From the NCBI GenBank assembly GCA_002428965.1, contig DIYI01000012.1:719948-783947 (forward strand): DNA of 64,000 bases, in the 5' to 3' direction. The notes under the pieces are model-generated. The model made no database searches. It had not been told where the DNA came from and saw nothing but the letters and a program-made list of their open reading frames with translations. This document shows, piece by piece, positions 1 through 8,328 of this stretch. The position numbers and the translations under genes are program-made. This stretch comes from Jejuia sp. UBA6058. GTDB lineage: Bacteria; Bacteroidota; Bacteroidia; Flavobacteriales; Flavobacteriaceae. The first letter of the stretch is position 1; each line of letters begins with the position of its first letter.

Positions 1-2621
1 GGCGACCAATATACTACATTACGTAAATCTGGAACATCCCAATCTTCGCTTTTAAGGTTATTGTATTTAGGCGTGTAGAATTCTCGTTTTTGGGAAAACC
101 CCCTAATAACTCCCTTGAAAATGCCTTTAACATTGTTTAGCCCATGAAAACCTTTGCCTGAGTATGTTATTATATTAATTGCCCCATGTTGACAAGGTGC
201 TTTTCTAGGTTCACAAGGAGGGCAGGTGCCAAAAACCTCTTGACCTAAAACACAAGCTCTTTTAGTGTTTTTAATGATTTCAAATGAAATAATATCTTTT
301 GGTGCTACATAGGGGATAGAAGGATAGTTCTCTAAACGCACAGGAATACCATCAAAAAGAATAAATGTAAAACCGTATATTTCTTTGACTTTGGCAATAT
401 CAAAACTTCCATAAACAGGATCAGATACAGTTTTAATCTCAATATCATCTGGATATCTAAATTTAAGTATATCATAAATCCCGTTCATCCATTTATCTTC
501 ATTTTTTTCCATGTCCTTACCTTCTATAACAACGTCGGGTTTCCCATACAGTTTCATTACTCTTTCTCTAACAGGCGTTAACTTATACCCTGTGATTTCC
601 ACCTCATCCAGAGCAATGGTATTGGAATCGGTTTTAAACGCCTCTTCTGATTTTTGTCTTTCAATTTCCTCTGTCAAAAAGGGTTTTATGATACTATCGG
701 GCAATTGAATGGTCTCTTTTTCTAGATAGTCAATCTGTGGCGGATCGAATGTCTTGTCAAGAGTAATACTGTAATCTTTATTGACGCCTTTATTACTAGC
801 AGTTTGAATAACAAAACTGAGTTTGTCGGCAAACTCATTACTGAGGTTAAACTTGAACCTACCCAAACTATCCACTCTTTGGGTATAAACGCTACTGGTT
901 TTGCCCAGGGTAAGCAAGGTAAGATCCACCTTTCCCTTTGGTGGTTTTTTATTATTTATCATTTTACGGATGTCACCGGAGACCCAAAGATCAGTTTCAG
1001 GTTGCATATCAAAACTATAGTCACTTTCATTTTGATAAACATAATTGCGCCACCCTTGGGTAAGCATTAGCGCATCCAAATCTCTCTTGGCATAATTATT
1101 ATCAGGTTTAAAATAGTGATTAGGGGTTTCAATAGTACCTTTCAGTTCAGAATTTAGCAGAAAATAAGACATGATATTCGGTTTAAAAGCATAAGAATCG
1201 GCAGTTTTATTTTTATCATGTACTAGAACTGAGAGTTCTGCTATCTGTGGGTTTGCATATAAATCCTCTACATTAACACGAACAATGGCTTTGTCCCTTT
1301 GATCGTAAACAGAAAGGTTGGGTTTTGCTGAGACACTCAAACGACTTAAAGCATCGGTATTAAAGTATAAACGTTCGCAAAGCGGATTTTTATCAGTACC
1401 CCAAAGGGTGATTTTTAAGATGCCATCAGGAAGATCTACTTTATCAATTAAGGCATTATGTATACCATTGTGCAACTCAAAATTATAGCGATGAATATGC
1501 TTACCACGATTTTTAAATTCTAAGTAGAGATTTTCGGATTGTGTAACATTACTGGAGACCATAATTTTCAAGTAATCCTCCATTTCACTGGCCATCAAAG
1601 TATAGCCAAAATCCAAAATATCGGGCAACGGATATTTGTAAACTACATTGTCATTGCCAACTAGTTTTCCAAAGTACTGATAGGAAGCCTTTGGCGTAAA
1701 CAGGACATACCCCATTCCAAGATTATTGGTACTGAACTCTGCAATGGTCTTATCCAATTCGTTTACAATTTGCCCATTAATACGTTTACCCAACCCTTGA
1801 TAATCCAAACATTTAAAACCCACTTTAGTAGTTAACCCATCAACAAGTTTTCCACCTTCAGGAAAGAACTGCAGATCGATAAGATTTTCGTTTACTGCTA
1901 TTGTCTTTGAAAATGTCGGTTCCTTTTTTACATTAAAGTTTTTGAGCTTGGTATCCCGTAATTTTACTTTAAGCTTTACGTTGGGTGTTTCTTCGGGAAG
2001 GGTATACTCCAAAGCATAAACTCCTTTTTGAGGTTTTATTTCTAAAGAATCTACCAGTTCGTTAGCATGGAGATACACCAGCAAAGGTTTGTTATAATCC
2101 TGTTTAATATCCTGAGGAAAGATATTAGCCTTTATTTGATAGGATGCATTGTTTTCGGTAATACGGATATCGCGAATAGCATCATTAGGCAAAACCCCAG
2201 ACGCTGAAAGTATTTCGATATATTGGTTAAAGATAAAATCTTCACCAAAATTCATATTCCATTTGGTATAGGCGCGAACAAGATACCGACCCGCTGGAAG
2301 TGAAGCATCAAGGTTAAAGAAACTATCGTCAATACCGCCATCCAGTTTTAGTTTCTTTTTGGAAAGAACATTCTTATCAAAATCGATAAGTTCTACGTAT
2401 GCAATTCCACTTAAATCAGAAAGTGAATGGTTCATAGCGCTGGTGACAATAACCTTGAACCAAATGGTGCTACCTGTGGTAAAGGCAGTACTATTTAATT
2501 GTACATAAACTTTTTCAGCATAGGCATTTTTATCGATATCTTCCTCGAACGTATTTTGTTGGGCAACCAATACAAAAGAAAAGAGAAACAGGTTAAAGAA
2601 AGTAAGTGCTTTTTTTTTCAT
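1..2621 (-). CDS. MG2/macroglobulin-like exported protein with TonB-plug-like segment (paralogue 1, C-terminus cut by window edge)
   Basis: The reading frame is open from the ATG at 2621 to the window edge (873 codons, no stop), so the gene looks intact and lacks only about 50 C-terminal residues relative to its neighbour. It starts with a signal peptide (MKKKALTFFNLFLFSFVLVAQ), followed by an MG2-like beta-domain (NAYAEKVYVQLNS, then TGSTIWFKV). A plug-like segment lies at about residues 710-840 (FDGIPV, then TYSGKGFHGL), and the last visible residues (VVYWSP) begin a macroglobulin-type domain. It starts 5 bp after the stop of the upstream paralogue, so the two are almost certainly one transcript. 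The plug-like part is far more divergent than the rest and holds four cysteines that the paralogue lacks. The family is exported or surface-associated in Bacteroidota; its function is not established, and I infer a cell-envelope role only. Confidence 0.8.
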   Translation of the reverse strand, partial: MKKKALTFFNLFLFSFVLVAQQNTFEEDIDKNAYAEKVYVQLNSTAFTTGSTIWFKVIVTSAMNHSLSDLSGIAYVELIDFDKNVLSKKKLKLDGGIDDSFFNLDASLPAGRYLVRAYTKWNMNFGEDFIFNQYIEILSASGVLPNDAIRDIRITENNASYQIKANIFPQDIKQDYNKPLLVYLHANELVDSLEIKPQKGVYALEYTLPEETPNVKLKVKLRDTKLKNFNVKKEPTFSKTIAVNENLIDLQFFPEGGKLVDGLTTKVGFKCLDYQGLGKRINGQIVNELDKTIAEFSTNNLGMGYVLFTPKASYQYFGKLVGNDNVVYKYPLPDILDFGYTLMASEMEDYLKIMVSSNVTQSENLYLEFKNRGKHIHRYNFELHNGIHNALIDKVDLPDGILKITLWGTDKNPLCERLYFNTDALSRLSVSAKPNLSVYDQRDKAIVRVNVEDLYANPQIAELSVLVHDKNKTADSYAFKPNIMSYFLLNSELKGTIETPNHYFKPDNNYAKRDLDALMLTQGWRNYVYQNESDYSFDMQPETDLWVSGDIRKMINNKKPPKGKVDLTLLTLGKTSSVYTQRVDSLGRFKFNLSNEFADKLSFVIQTASNKGVNKDYSITLDKTFDPPQIDYLEKETIQLPDSIIKPFLTEEIERQKSEEAFKTDSNTIALDEVEITGYKLTPVRERVMKLYGKPDVVIEGKDMEKNEDKWMNGIYDILKFRYPDDIEIKTVSDPVYGSFDIAKVKEIYGFTFILFDGIPVRLENYPSIPYVAPKDIISFEIIKNTKRACVLGQEVFGTCPPCEPRKAPCQHGAINIITYSGKGFHGLNNVKGIFKGVIRGFSQKREFYTPKYNNLKSEDWDVPDLRNVVYWS

Positions 2622-2626
2622 ATAAA

Positions 2627-5473
2627 TTATTTCTCGAGTTTTTCTTCCACAGTATATTCAGTCTCAAAATACCCAATCTTGCCATCGAGAGTAATCGCTT
2701 CCACAATCACCTGGATATCGCCTATGTTGTCGCCATTGTAAAATTCTATTTGGGCTTTACCACTACTATCAGTCTGCACCGAGGGTGACCAATATACTAC
2801 ATCACGTAAATCTGGAACATCCCAATCTTCGCTTTTAAGGTTATTGTATTTAGGCGTGTAGAATTCTCGTTTTGGGGTATAACCTTCAATAGTAAATTGT
2901 TCAATACCTTTAGCAGCACCTCTGACACCATGAAAGCCTTTGCCGGAATAAGTGTAAATACAAATTAGGCCGAAAACCAAAGGAGGAATCCTTGTTGCAT
3001 TTGGGTAAGTTTTCATATAATAATCCTTATACGAACCTTTTGGGTCCTTTATAACTTCAAAGCTCTTTACGTCGGCAAGTGGGAAATTTTCTAAAAACAT
3101 ATAATCTCTTCCTAGCATAGGGATACCATCGATTAGGTAAAAGGTGATTTCGGTATTTAAAACTTGAGCAAATTGGTAAGTAGCTAAACTTAAATCTTCT
3201 TCAACTTCTGCATTTGGATTGATAGACTGGTCTTCGACTGCCGTGACTTGTTTATACGAATCTACTGGAATATCGGTTATTATAATATCGTTTGGATATC
3301 TAAATTTTAAAAGCGTGTAGAGTCCATCCATCCAAATGTCGAATTGTTCTCTTAATGCATCTCCTTCAACTACAATATCTGGTTTCCCATGGCGCTTCAT
3401 AACTTTTTCACGTTGTGGCGTTAGATTATAACCTGTAACTTCCACTTCATCTAGAGAAATCGTATTCGAATCGGTTTTAAATGCCTCTACCGTTTTTTGC
3501 CGTTCAATTTCCTCTTTTAAAAAAGGTGCAATGATACTATCGGGAAGTTGAACAGTTTCTTTTTCTAGGTAGTCAATCTGTGGCGGATCGAAAGTCCTGT
3601 CAAGAATAATACTGTAATCCTTGTTGATGCCCTTGTTATTAGCTGTTTGAATAACAAAACTGAGTTTATCCGCAAACTCATTACTGAGGTTAAACTTGAA
3701 CCTTCCCAAACTATCAGCTTTTTGGCTATAAACGCTACTGGTTTTACCTAAGGTAAGCAAGGTAAGGTCCACCTTCCCCTTTGGTGGTTTTTTGTTATTT
3801 ATCATTTTACGTATTTCCCCGGAGACCCAAAAATCAGTTTCGGGTTGAATATCAAAGCTATAGTCGCTTTCATTTTGATAAACATAATTGCGCCACCCTT
3901 GGGTAAGCATTAGCGCATCTAAATCTCTTTTGGCATAATTATTATCAGGTTTAAAATAATGGTTAGGTGTTTCAATAGTGCCTTTAAGTTCAGAATTGAG
4001 TAGAAAATAAGATAGGATATTCGCTTTAAAGGCGTAGGATTCACCAGTTTTATTTTTTTCGTGTATCAGAACTGAGAGTTCTGCTATCTGTGGGTTTGCA
4101 TATAAATCCTCAATATTTACACGAACAACGGCTTTGTCTCTTTGATCGTAAACAAAGAGGTTGGGTTCTGCTGAGACATTCAAACGACTAAAAGCATCGA
4201 CATTAAAGTATAAACGTTCACAAAGTGGATGTTTTCTTGCACCCAAAAGAGTGATTTTAAGGATACCATCAGGAAGATCTAGGTTATCAATTAAGGCATG
4301 GTGTGTGCCATTGCGTAACTCAAAATTATGGCGATGAATACGTTTACCTCTGCTTTTAAAGACTAAGGAAAGGCTATCAGACTCAGTAACATTACTAGAG
4401 ACCGTAATCTTAAGATAGTCCTCCATTTTTGTAACCATTAAGGTATAACCAACATCCAAAATCTCGGGTAACGGGTATTTATAAACTACATTGTCACTAC
4501 CAACTAGTTTCCCAAAGTATTGATGAGAAGCCTTTGGCGTAAAAACTACGTACCCCATACCAAGGTTATTGGTACTAAACTCCGCAATAGTCTCATCCAA
4601 TTCGTTAACAATTTGCCCATTAATAGGTTTACCTAACCCTTGATAATCCAAACATTTAAACCCTACTTTTGTGGTTAACCCATCCACCAGTTTACCACCT
4701 TCAGGAAAGAACTGAAGGTCGATAAGATTTTCGTTTACTGCTATTGTCTTTGAAAATGTCGGCTCCTTTTTTACATTAAAGTTTTTGAGCTTGGTGTCCC
4801 GTAATTTTACTTTAAGCTTTACATTGGGTGTTTCATCTGGTAGGTTGTATTCTAAAGCATAAACTCCTTCTTCAGGTTTTATTTCTAAAGAATCTACCAA
4901 TTCATTGGCATAGAGATACACCAATACAGGTTTCTTATAATCTTGTTTAACATCCTGAGGGAAGATATTAGCATTTATTTGATAGGATGCGTTGTTTTGG
5001 GTAATACGAATATCCCGAATAGCATCTTTGGGCAAAACTTCAGACGCTGAAAGTATTTCGATATACTGGTTAAACATAAAATCATCACCAAAGTTCATGT
5101 TCCATTTGGTGTAGGCTCGAACAAGATAACGTCCCACGGGGAGTGAAGCGCCGAGGTTAAAGAAACTATGGGCAATACCGCCATCCAGTTTTAGTTTCTT
5201 TTTGGCAATAACATTCTTGTCAAAATCGATAAGTTCAACATATGCAATTCCACTCAAATCTGAAAGAGAATGGTTCATGGCACTAGTAACGATGACTTTA
5301 AACCAAATGGTACTCCCTGTAGTAAATACGGTACTGTTCAACTGAACATAGATTTTTTCGGCGTAGGCATTTTTATTGTTCTTCTCGAAGTTTTGGTTGG
5401 TCTGACCGTTTAGAGTAGGTAAAAAGGTAAAAACGCTGAATATTAGACAGGTGTAAAAGTATAGTTTTTTCAA
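2627..5473 (-). CDS. MG2/macroglobulin-like exported protein with TonB-plug-like segment (paralogue 2)
   Basis: The protein has 948 residues and a signal peptide ending near residue 23 (FTFLPTLNGQ). Macroglobulin-like beta-domains fill the N-terminal half (IYVQLNSTVFTTGSTIWFKV at about 37-56). A SusC/TonB-plug-like segment lies at about 725-845 (LIDGIPMLG, VIKDPKGS, YSGKGFHGVRG). The C-terminal part (VYWSPSVQTDSSGKAQIEFY) matches the form of the macroglobulin domain seen in alpha-2-macroglobulin relatives. There is no beta-barrel, so this is not a TonB-dependent transporter in itself; plug-like segments without a barrel are known in this family. It is the first gene of a two-gene minus-strand unit, divergent from the CNNM gene, so the promoter should lie in 5474-5576. 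Its role is unknown; an envelope or periplasmic binding or scaffolding role is inference. Confidence 0.85.
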   Translation of the reverse strand: MKKLYFYTCLIFSVFTFLPTLNGQTNQNFEKNNKNAYAEKIYVQLNSTVFTTGSTIWFKVIVTSAMNHSLSDLSGIAYVELIDFDKNVIAKKKLKLDGGIAHSFFNLGASLPVGRYLVRAYTKWNMNFGDDFMFNQYIEILSASEVLPKDAIRDIRITQNNASYQINANIFPQDVKQDYKKPVLVYLYANELVDSLEIKPEEGVYALEYNLPDETPNVKLKVKLRDTKLKNFNVKKEPTFSKTIAVNENLIDLQFFPEGGKLVDGLTTKVGFKCLDYQGLGKPINGQIVNELDETIAEFSTNNLGMGYVVFTPKASHQYFGKLVGSDNVVYKYPLPEILDVGYTLMVTKMEDYLKITVSSNVTESDSLSLVFKSRGKRIHRHNFELRNGTHHALIDNLDLPDGILKITLLGARKHPLCERLYFNVDAFSRLNVSAEPNLFVYDQRDKAVVRVNIEDLYANPQIAELSVLIHEKNKTGESYAFKANILSYFLLNSELKGTIETPNHYFKPDNNYAKRDLDALMLTQGWRNYVYQNESDYSFDIQPETDFWVSGEIRKMINNKKPPKGKVDLTLLTLGKTSSVYSQKADSLGRFKFNLSNEFADKLSFVIQTANNKGINKDYSIILDRTFDPPQIDYLEKETVQLPDSIIAPFLKEEIERQKTVEAFKTDSNTISLDEVEVTGYNLTPQREKVMKRHGKPDIVVEGDALREQFDIWMDGLYTLLKFRYPNDIIITDIPVDSYKQVTAVEDQSINPNAEVEEDLSLATYQFAQVLNTEITFYLIDGIPMLGRDYMFLENFPLADVKSFEVIKDPKGSYKDYYMKTYPNATRIPPLVFGLICIYTYSGKGFHGVRGAAKGIEQFTIEGYTPKREFYTPKYNNLKSEDWDVPDLRDVVYWSPSVQTDSSGKAQIEFYNGDNIGDIQVIVEAITLDGKIGYFETEYTVEEKLEK

Positions 5474-5576
5474 AGTATAAGTTTTTACCTACTAAAAATA
5501 GATATTTCTATTGATTTATTAGTTATCAATCTGTTAAATTACTTTTGTAAATTAGCCCACATATAAAACCTATTTA

Positions 5577-6647
5577 ATGAGCGCACTAATCTTTTGGGCA
5601 ACCATTTCTATTTTCTTTTCTTTTTTATGTTCCATTCTTGAGGCTGTGTTATTAAGTGTTACTCCAACATTTATTAATGTAAAAAAGCAAGAAGGAAAGG
5701 AATATGCTGCAACTTTAGAAGAATTAAAAAAAGATGTTGATAAACCGTTAATTGCAATTTTAACACTTAATACAATAGCACATACACTTGGAGCGATGAT
5801 GGTGGGGATTGAAGCGGAAAGTTTACCTTATAAAATTGAGCTTTGGGGTATAAATACTGTTGGAGTTGTTTCAGCCATCATGACGTTTTTGATTTTAGTA
5901 GCTTCTGAAATTATTCCGAAAACCATTGGGGCTACCTATTGGAAAGGGTTAGCTAATTTTTCTTCAAAAGCCTTAACCATTATGATATTTCCGTTAAAGT
6001 GGACCGGGATTTTATGGTTTTTACAACTAACCACGAAATTAATTGGGGGTAAAGGTCATGGTAGCGTATTAAGTCGTGAAGGTTTTATGGCAATGACAGA
6101 TATTGCCAAAGAGGAAGGCGTGTTTCAAGAGAACGAAAGCAAAATTATTAAGAACTTGCTTACGTTTAAAGAAGTGTTCGCAAAAGATGTGATGACCCCA
6201 AGAACGGTTATGAAGACAGAGGATGAAACAACCACCGTAGAAGACTTTTTCAAAAGAAATTTAAATCTTCGTTTTTCTAGAATACCAGTATATGCTAACG
6301 ATCAAGATAATATAACGGGGCTAGTTCTTAAAGATGAAATTTTTAAAGAAATGGCTTTAGGAAAAGGCACAAAAAAGCTTTCTGAATTGAAACGCGACAT
6401 TATAGTTGTAAATCGAGGTTTAGCGATTCCTACTTTATTCGAAAAACTTGTTGAAACGAGAAATCATATGGCATTGGTTGTTGACGAGTATGGCTCTGTA
6501 AGTGGTTTGGTAACAATGGAAGATGTTATTGAAACTTTATTAGGATTAGAAATTATGGATGAGAGTGATAATGTTTCTGATCTGCAAAGTTTAGCCAGAA
6601 AAAGTTGGGAAGCACGAGCCAAAAAATTAGGCATTATTGAAGAATAG
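5577..6647 (+). CDS. CNNM-transmembrane/CBS-domain protein (HlyC/CorC family)
   Basis: The 356-residue membrane protein has a DUF21/CNNM N-terminal domain with hydrophobic segments at about 5-27, 56-76, 95-115 and 125-150 and the family motif SEIIPKTIG. A CBS pair follows at about 205-330 (DVMTPRTVM, later HMALVVDEYGSVSGLVTMEDVIE, here split by context). The CorC-type C-terminal transporter-associated domain of longer homologues is missing, as in many short bacterial members. The family is linked to magnesium and other divalent-cation homeostasis, with adenine-nucleotide sensing by the CBS pair. The gene stands alone, divergent from the paralogue pair. The hemolysin label often given to this family is historical. 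Confidence 0.85.
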   Translation: MSALIFWATISIFFSFLCSILEAVLLSVTPTFINVKKQEGKEYAATLEELKKDVDKPLIAILTLNTIAHTLGAMMVGIEAESLPYKIELWGINTVGVVSAIMTFLILVASEIIPKTIGATYWKGLANFSSKALTIMIFPLKWTGILWFLQLTTKLIGGKGHGSVLSREGFMAMTDIAKEEGVFQENESKIIKNLLTFKEVFAKDVMTPRTVMKTEDETTTVEDFFKRNLNLRFSRIPVYANDQDNITGLVLKDEIFKEMALGKGTKKLSELKRDIIVVNRGLAIPTLFEKLVETRNHMALVVDEYGSVSGLVTMEDVIETLLGLEIMDESDNVSDLQSLARKSWEARAKKLGIIEE

Positions 6648-6685
6648 GGCAACCAATTGTCTCTGTTGACCAATATAAACAAAAA

Positions 6686-6720
6686 GGTCTACCTTAAAAT
6701 AAAGTAGACCCTCGTTAGGA
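6686..6720 (-). terminator. Rho-independent terminator of the lipoprotein gene
   Basis: The inverted repeat GGTCTAC (6696-6702) and GTAGACC (6714-6720) has an 11-base loop. Read on the minus strand, the stem is followed by TTTTTGTTT, so it ends transcription coming from the lipoprotein gene. It may also slow transcription from the plus-strand CNNM gene. Confidence 0.7.
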
Positions 6721-6751
6721 ATAAATTAGAATTAATAGCCAATATTTTAAA

Positions 6752-7150
6752 CTATTCGTCTTTCGTGCCTTGCCATGTTCCAGATTCATTAAAAGTTGGA
6801 TTGTTCCATGTGCCAGATGATGTTGTTGCCCGAAATTTGCCTGTAAATGTGGCGCCGTTGGCAGCAGAACCTGCAACAGCATCAAAATTCCCAGCATTAT
6901 CCATAGTGCCATTAAGCGCTAAGCTTTGTTGTAAATCATTAGAAAATGCAGTTCCAGTTACAGTACCATTGGCATTAACTACTACAGTGTAAGTACCAGA
7001 GTCGTCACCTTCAAATGTGCCAGACCATGAGCCTGAAATTATTTCGAGAGATACCTCCTCTTCCACAGTCGTATCATCACTACCGTTGCAACTAAATGTT
7101 AAAAGTGTCAATGCAAGAACTAAGAGGGTTAAAAATTTTGTTGTCTTCAT
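6752..7150 (-). CDS. Small lipoprotein of unknown function
   Basis: The 132-residue protein starts with a lipoprotein signal (MKTTKFLTLLVLALTLLTFSC), with the lipobox Cys at residue 21 followed by an acidic linker (NGSDDTTVEEEV). The remainder is a beta-rich domain with Gly/Thr/Ser-rich repeated strands (GSWSGTFEGDDSGTYTVVV, GTWNNPTFNESGTWQG). I do not recognise a named family. Such small lipoproteins are common on the Bacteroidota outer membrane. The gene is divergent from ogt, and the intergenic region holds an 18-bp perfect palindrome. Confidence 0.7.
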   Translation of the reverse strand: MKTTKFLTLLVLALTLLTFSCNGSDDTTVEEEVSLEIISGSWSGTFEGDDSGTYTVVVNANGTVTGTAFSNDLQQSLALNGTMDNAGNFDAVAGSAANGATFTGKFRATTSSGTWNNPTFNESGTWQGTKDE

Positions 7151-7185
7151 ACTAAATATACTTTTGTTTGTTTTTATTAGTATCG

Positions 7186-7203
7186 GACATTTTTAAAAAT
7201 GTC
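7186..7203. promoter_or_regulatory. 18-bp perfect palindrome between divergent genes (candidate operator)
   Basis: GACATTTTTAAAAATGTC is a perfect palindrome in the 137-bp region between the lipoprotein gene (minus) and ogt (plus). There is no loop and no T-tract after it, so it fits a protein-binding site better than a terminator. No regulator gene lies next to it. Confidence 0.35.
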
Positions 7204-7287
7204 ATCATCAATTTTGAGAATTTTATTCGTGTAGCATAGTTTTTCATATTTTGTATCTTCAAATTTTATATTGAAAAGGCACAATTT

Positions 7288-7761
7288 ATGGAAGAATGTA
7301 TTATCAATTCACCTTTAGGATATACCAAAATTATTGGTGATGAAGATGGTATTTCCTCTGTTTCAGTATTAAATTCAGATGAAAAAATCACTCCTATTAT
7401 TCCCGAGATTTTAGAAGATTGTACCATTCAACTGCAGGAATATTTTAAGGGTGAGCGACAACAGTTTGATTTAAAACTAAATCCTGAAGGCACTGATTTT
7501 CAAAAGCAAGTTTGGAAACGATTAGAACAAATTCCTTATGGTAAAACGATGTCGTATCTTGAATTATCGCGAATATTAGGTAATGAAAAAGCTATTAGAG
7601 CTGTGGCCAATGCTAATGGCAAAAATCCGTTGTGGATTGTTGTACCCTGTCATCGTGTTATTGGAAGTGATGGTTCTTTAACTGGTTATGCTGGAGGTTT
7701 GTATCGAAAACAGTGGCTTTTAGAACACGAAAGCCCTTATAAGCAACAATCGCTTTTTTAA
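7288..7761 (+). CDS. ogt: Methylated-DNA--[protein]-cysteine S-methyltransferase
   Basis: The 157-residue protein is a complete O6-alkylguanine-DNA alkyltransferase. It carries the helix-turn-helix-containing C-terminal domain (KQVWKRLEQIPYGKTMSY at about 73-90), the recognition-helix arginine region (KAIRAVANANG) and the active-site motif VPCHRVIG with acceptor Cys121. It repairs O6-methylguanine and O4-methylthymine by irreversible transfer of the alkyl group to the cysteine. There is no Ada-type N-terminal domain, so it is the stand-alone Ogt form. It is followed after 1 bp by the DUF4442 gene and probably co-transcribed with it. Confidence 0.95.
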   Translation: MEECIINSPLGYTKIIGDEDGISSVSVLNSDEKITPIIPEILEDCTIQLQEYFKGERQQFDLKLNPEGTDFQKQVWKRLEQIPYGKTMSYLELSRILGNEKAIRAVANANGKNPLWIVVPCHRVIGSDGSLTGYAGGLYRKQWLLEHESPYKQQSLF

Positions 7762-7762
7762 T

Positions 7763-8290
7763 ATGTATAAAGCATTAACCAAGATAGCTAAACGTTTTTT
7801 TACTGATGCCCAAATTTATAAATATGGGTTTAATTGGTCGCCCATGTACAAGCGTACTACTGCAAAAGTTATTGAAGTTTCTGATGATTTACATTTTGTA
7901 AAAATTAAAATCCCTTTAAGTTGGAAAAACAGAAATTACGTAGGTACGATTTTTGGAGGGAGTATGCTATCGGCGACAGATCCTATATATATGATTCAGC
8001 TCTTGAATATTTTAGGAGAAGCTTATGTGGTTTGGGATAAGTCTGCAACTATTAACTATCGACGACCTGCAAAAGAGGCTGTGTTTTGCGAGTTTGTGTT
8101 TTCTGAAGAAGAAATCAAAACCATTAAAAAAGATGTAGATCAAAATGGTGAAATAGATATTATCAAAACTCCAAATATTGTTACTGAAGATGGTACTCTT
8201 GTAGCGGAGTTGAATAAAACTATTTATGTAGCCTATAAAACGTTCTACAAAGAAAAAAGAAAGCGAAAGTCCGAAACTAAAAGTCAATAA
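7763..8290 (+). CDS. DUF4442 family, thioesterase-like (hotdog) protein
   Basis: The 175-residue protein matches the DUF4442 group of hotdog-fold proteins. The conserved stretch NYVGTIFGGSMLSATDPIYM, at about residues 59-78, corresponds to the central helix and glycine-rich turn of hotdog thioesterases. A later strand (VVWDKSATINYRRPA) fits the dimer sheet. Members are predicted acyl-thioesterases, but the substrate is not known. It starts 1 bp after the ogt stop, so translation is probably coupled. The lysine/arginine-rich C-terminus (KEKRKRKSETKSQ) has no recognised function. Confidence 0.75.
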   Translation: MYKALTKIAKRFFTDAQIYKYGFNWSPMYKRTTAKVIEVSDDLHFVKIKIPLSWKNRNYVGTIFGGSMLSATDPIYMIQLLNILGEAYVVWDKSATINYRRPAKEAVFCEFVFSEEEIKTIKKDVDQNGEIDIIKTPNIVTEDGTLVAELNKTIYVAYKTFYKEKRKRKSETKSQ

Positions 8291-8328
8291 GAATTTTAAT
8301 ATCTTAGTTACAACTTCAAAAACTAGAT

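Noticed and set aside
804..1070. Plus-strand frame opposite the first paralogue
   Set aside because: It lies wholly inside the minus-strand gene, whose protein has a clear match to its tandem copy.
5577..6647. Hemolysin
   Set aside because: Historical label for CNNM/CBS proteins; the sequence fits an ion-homeostasis membrane protein.
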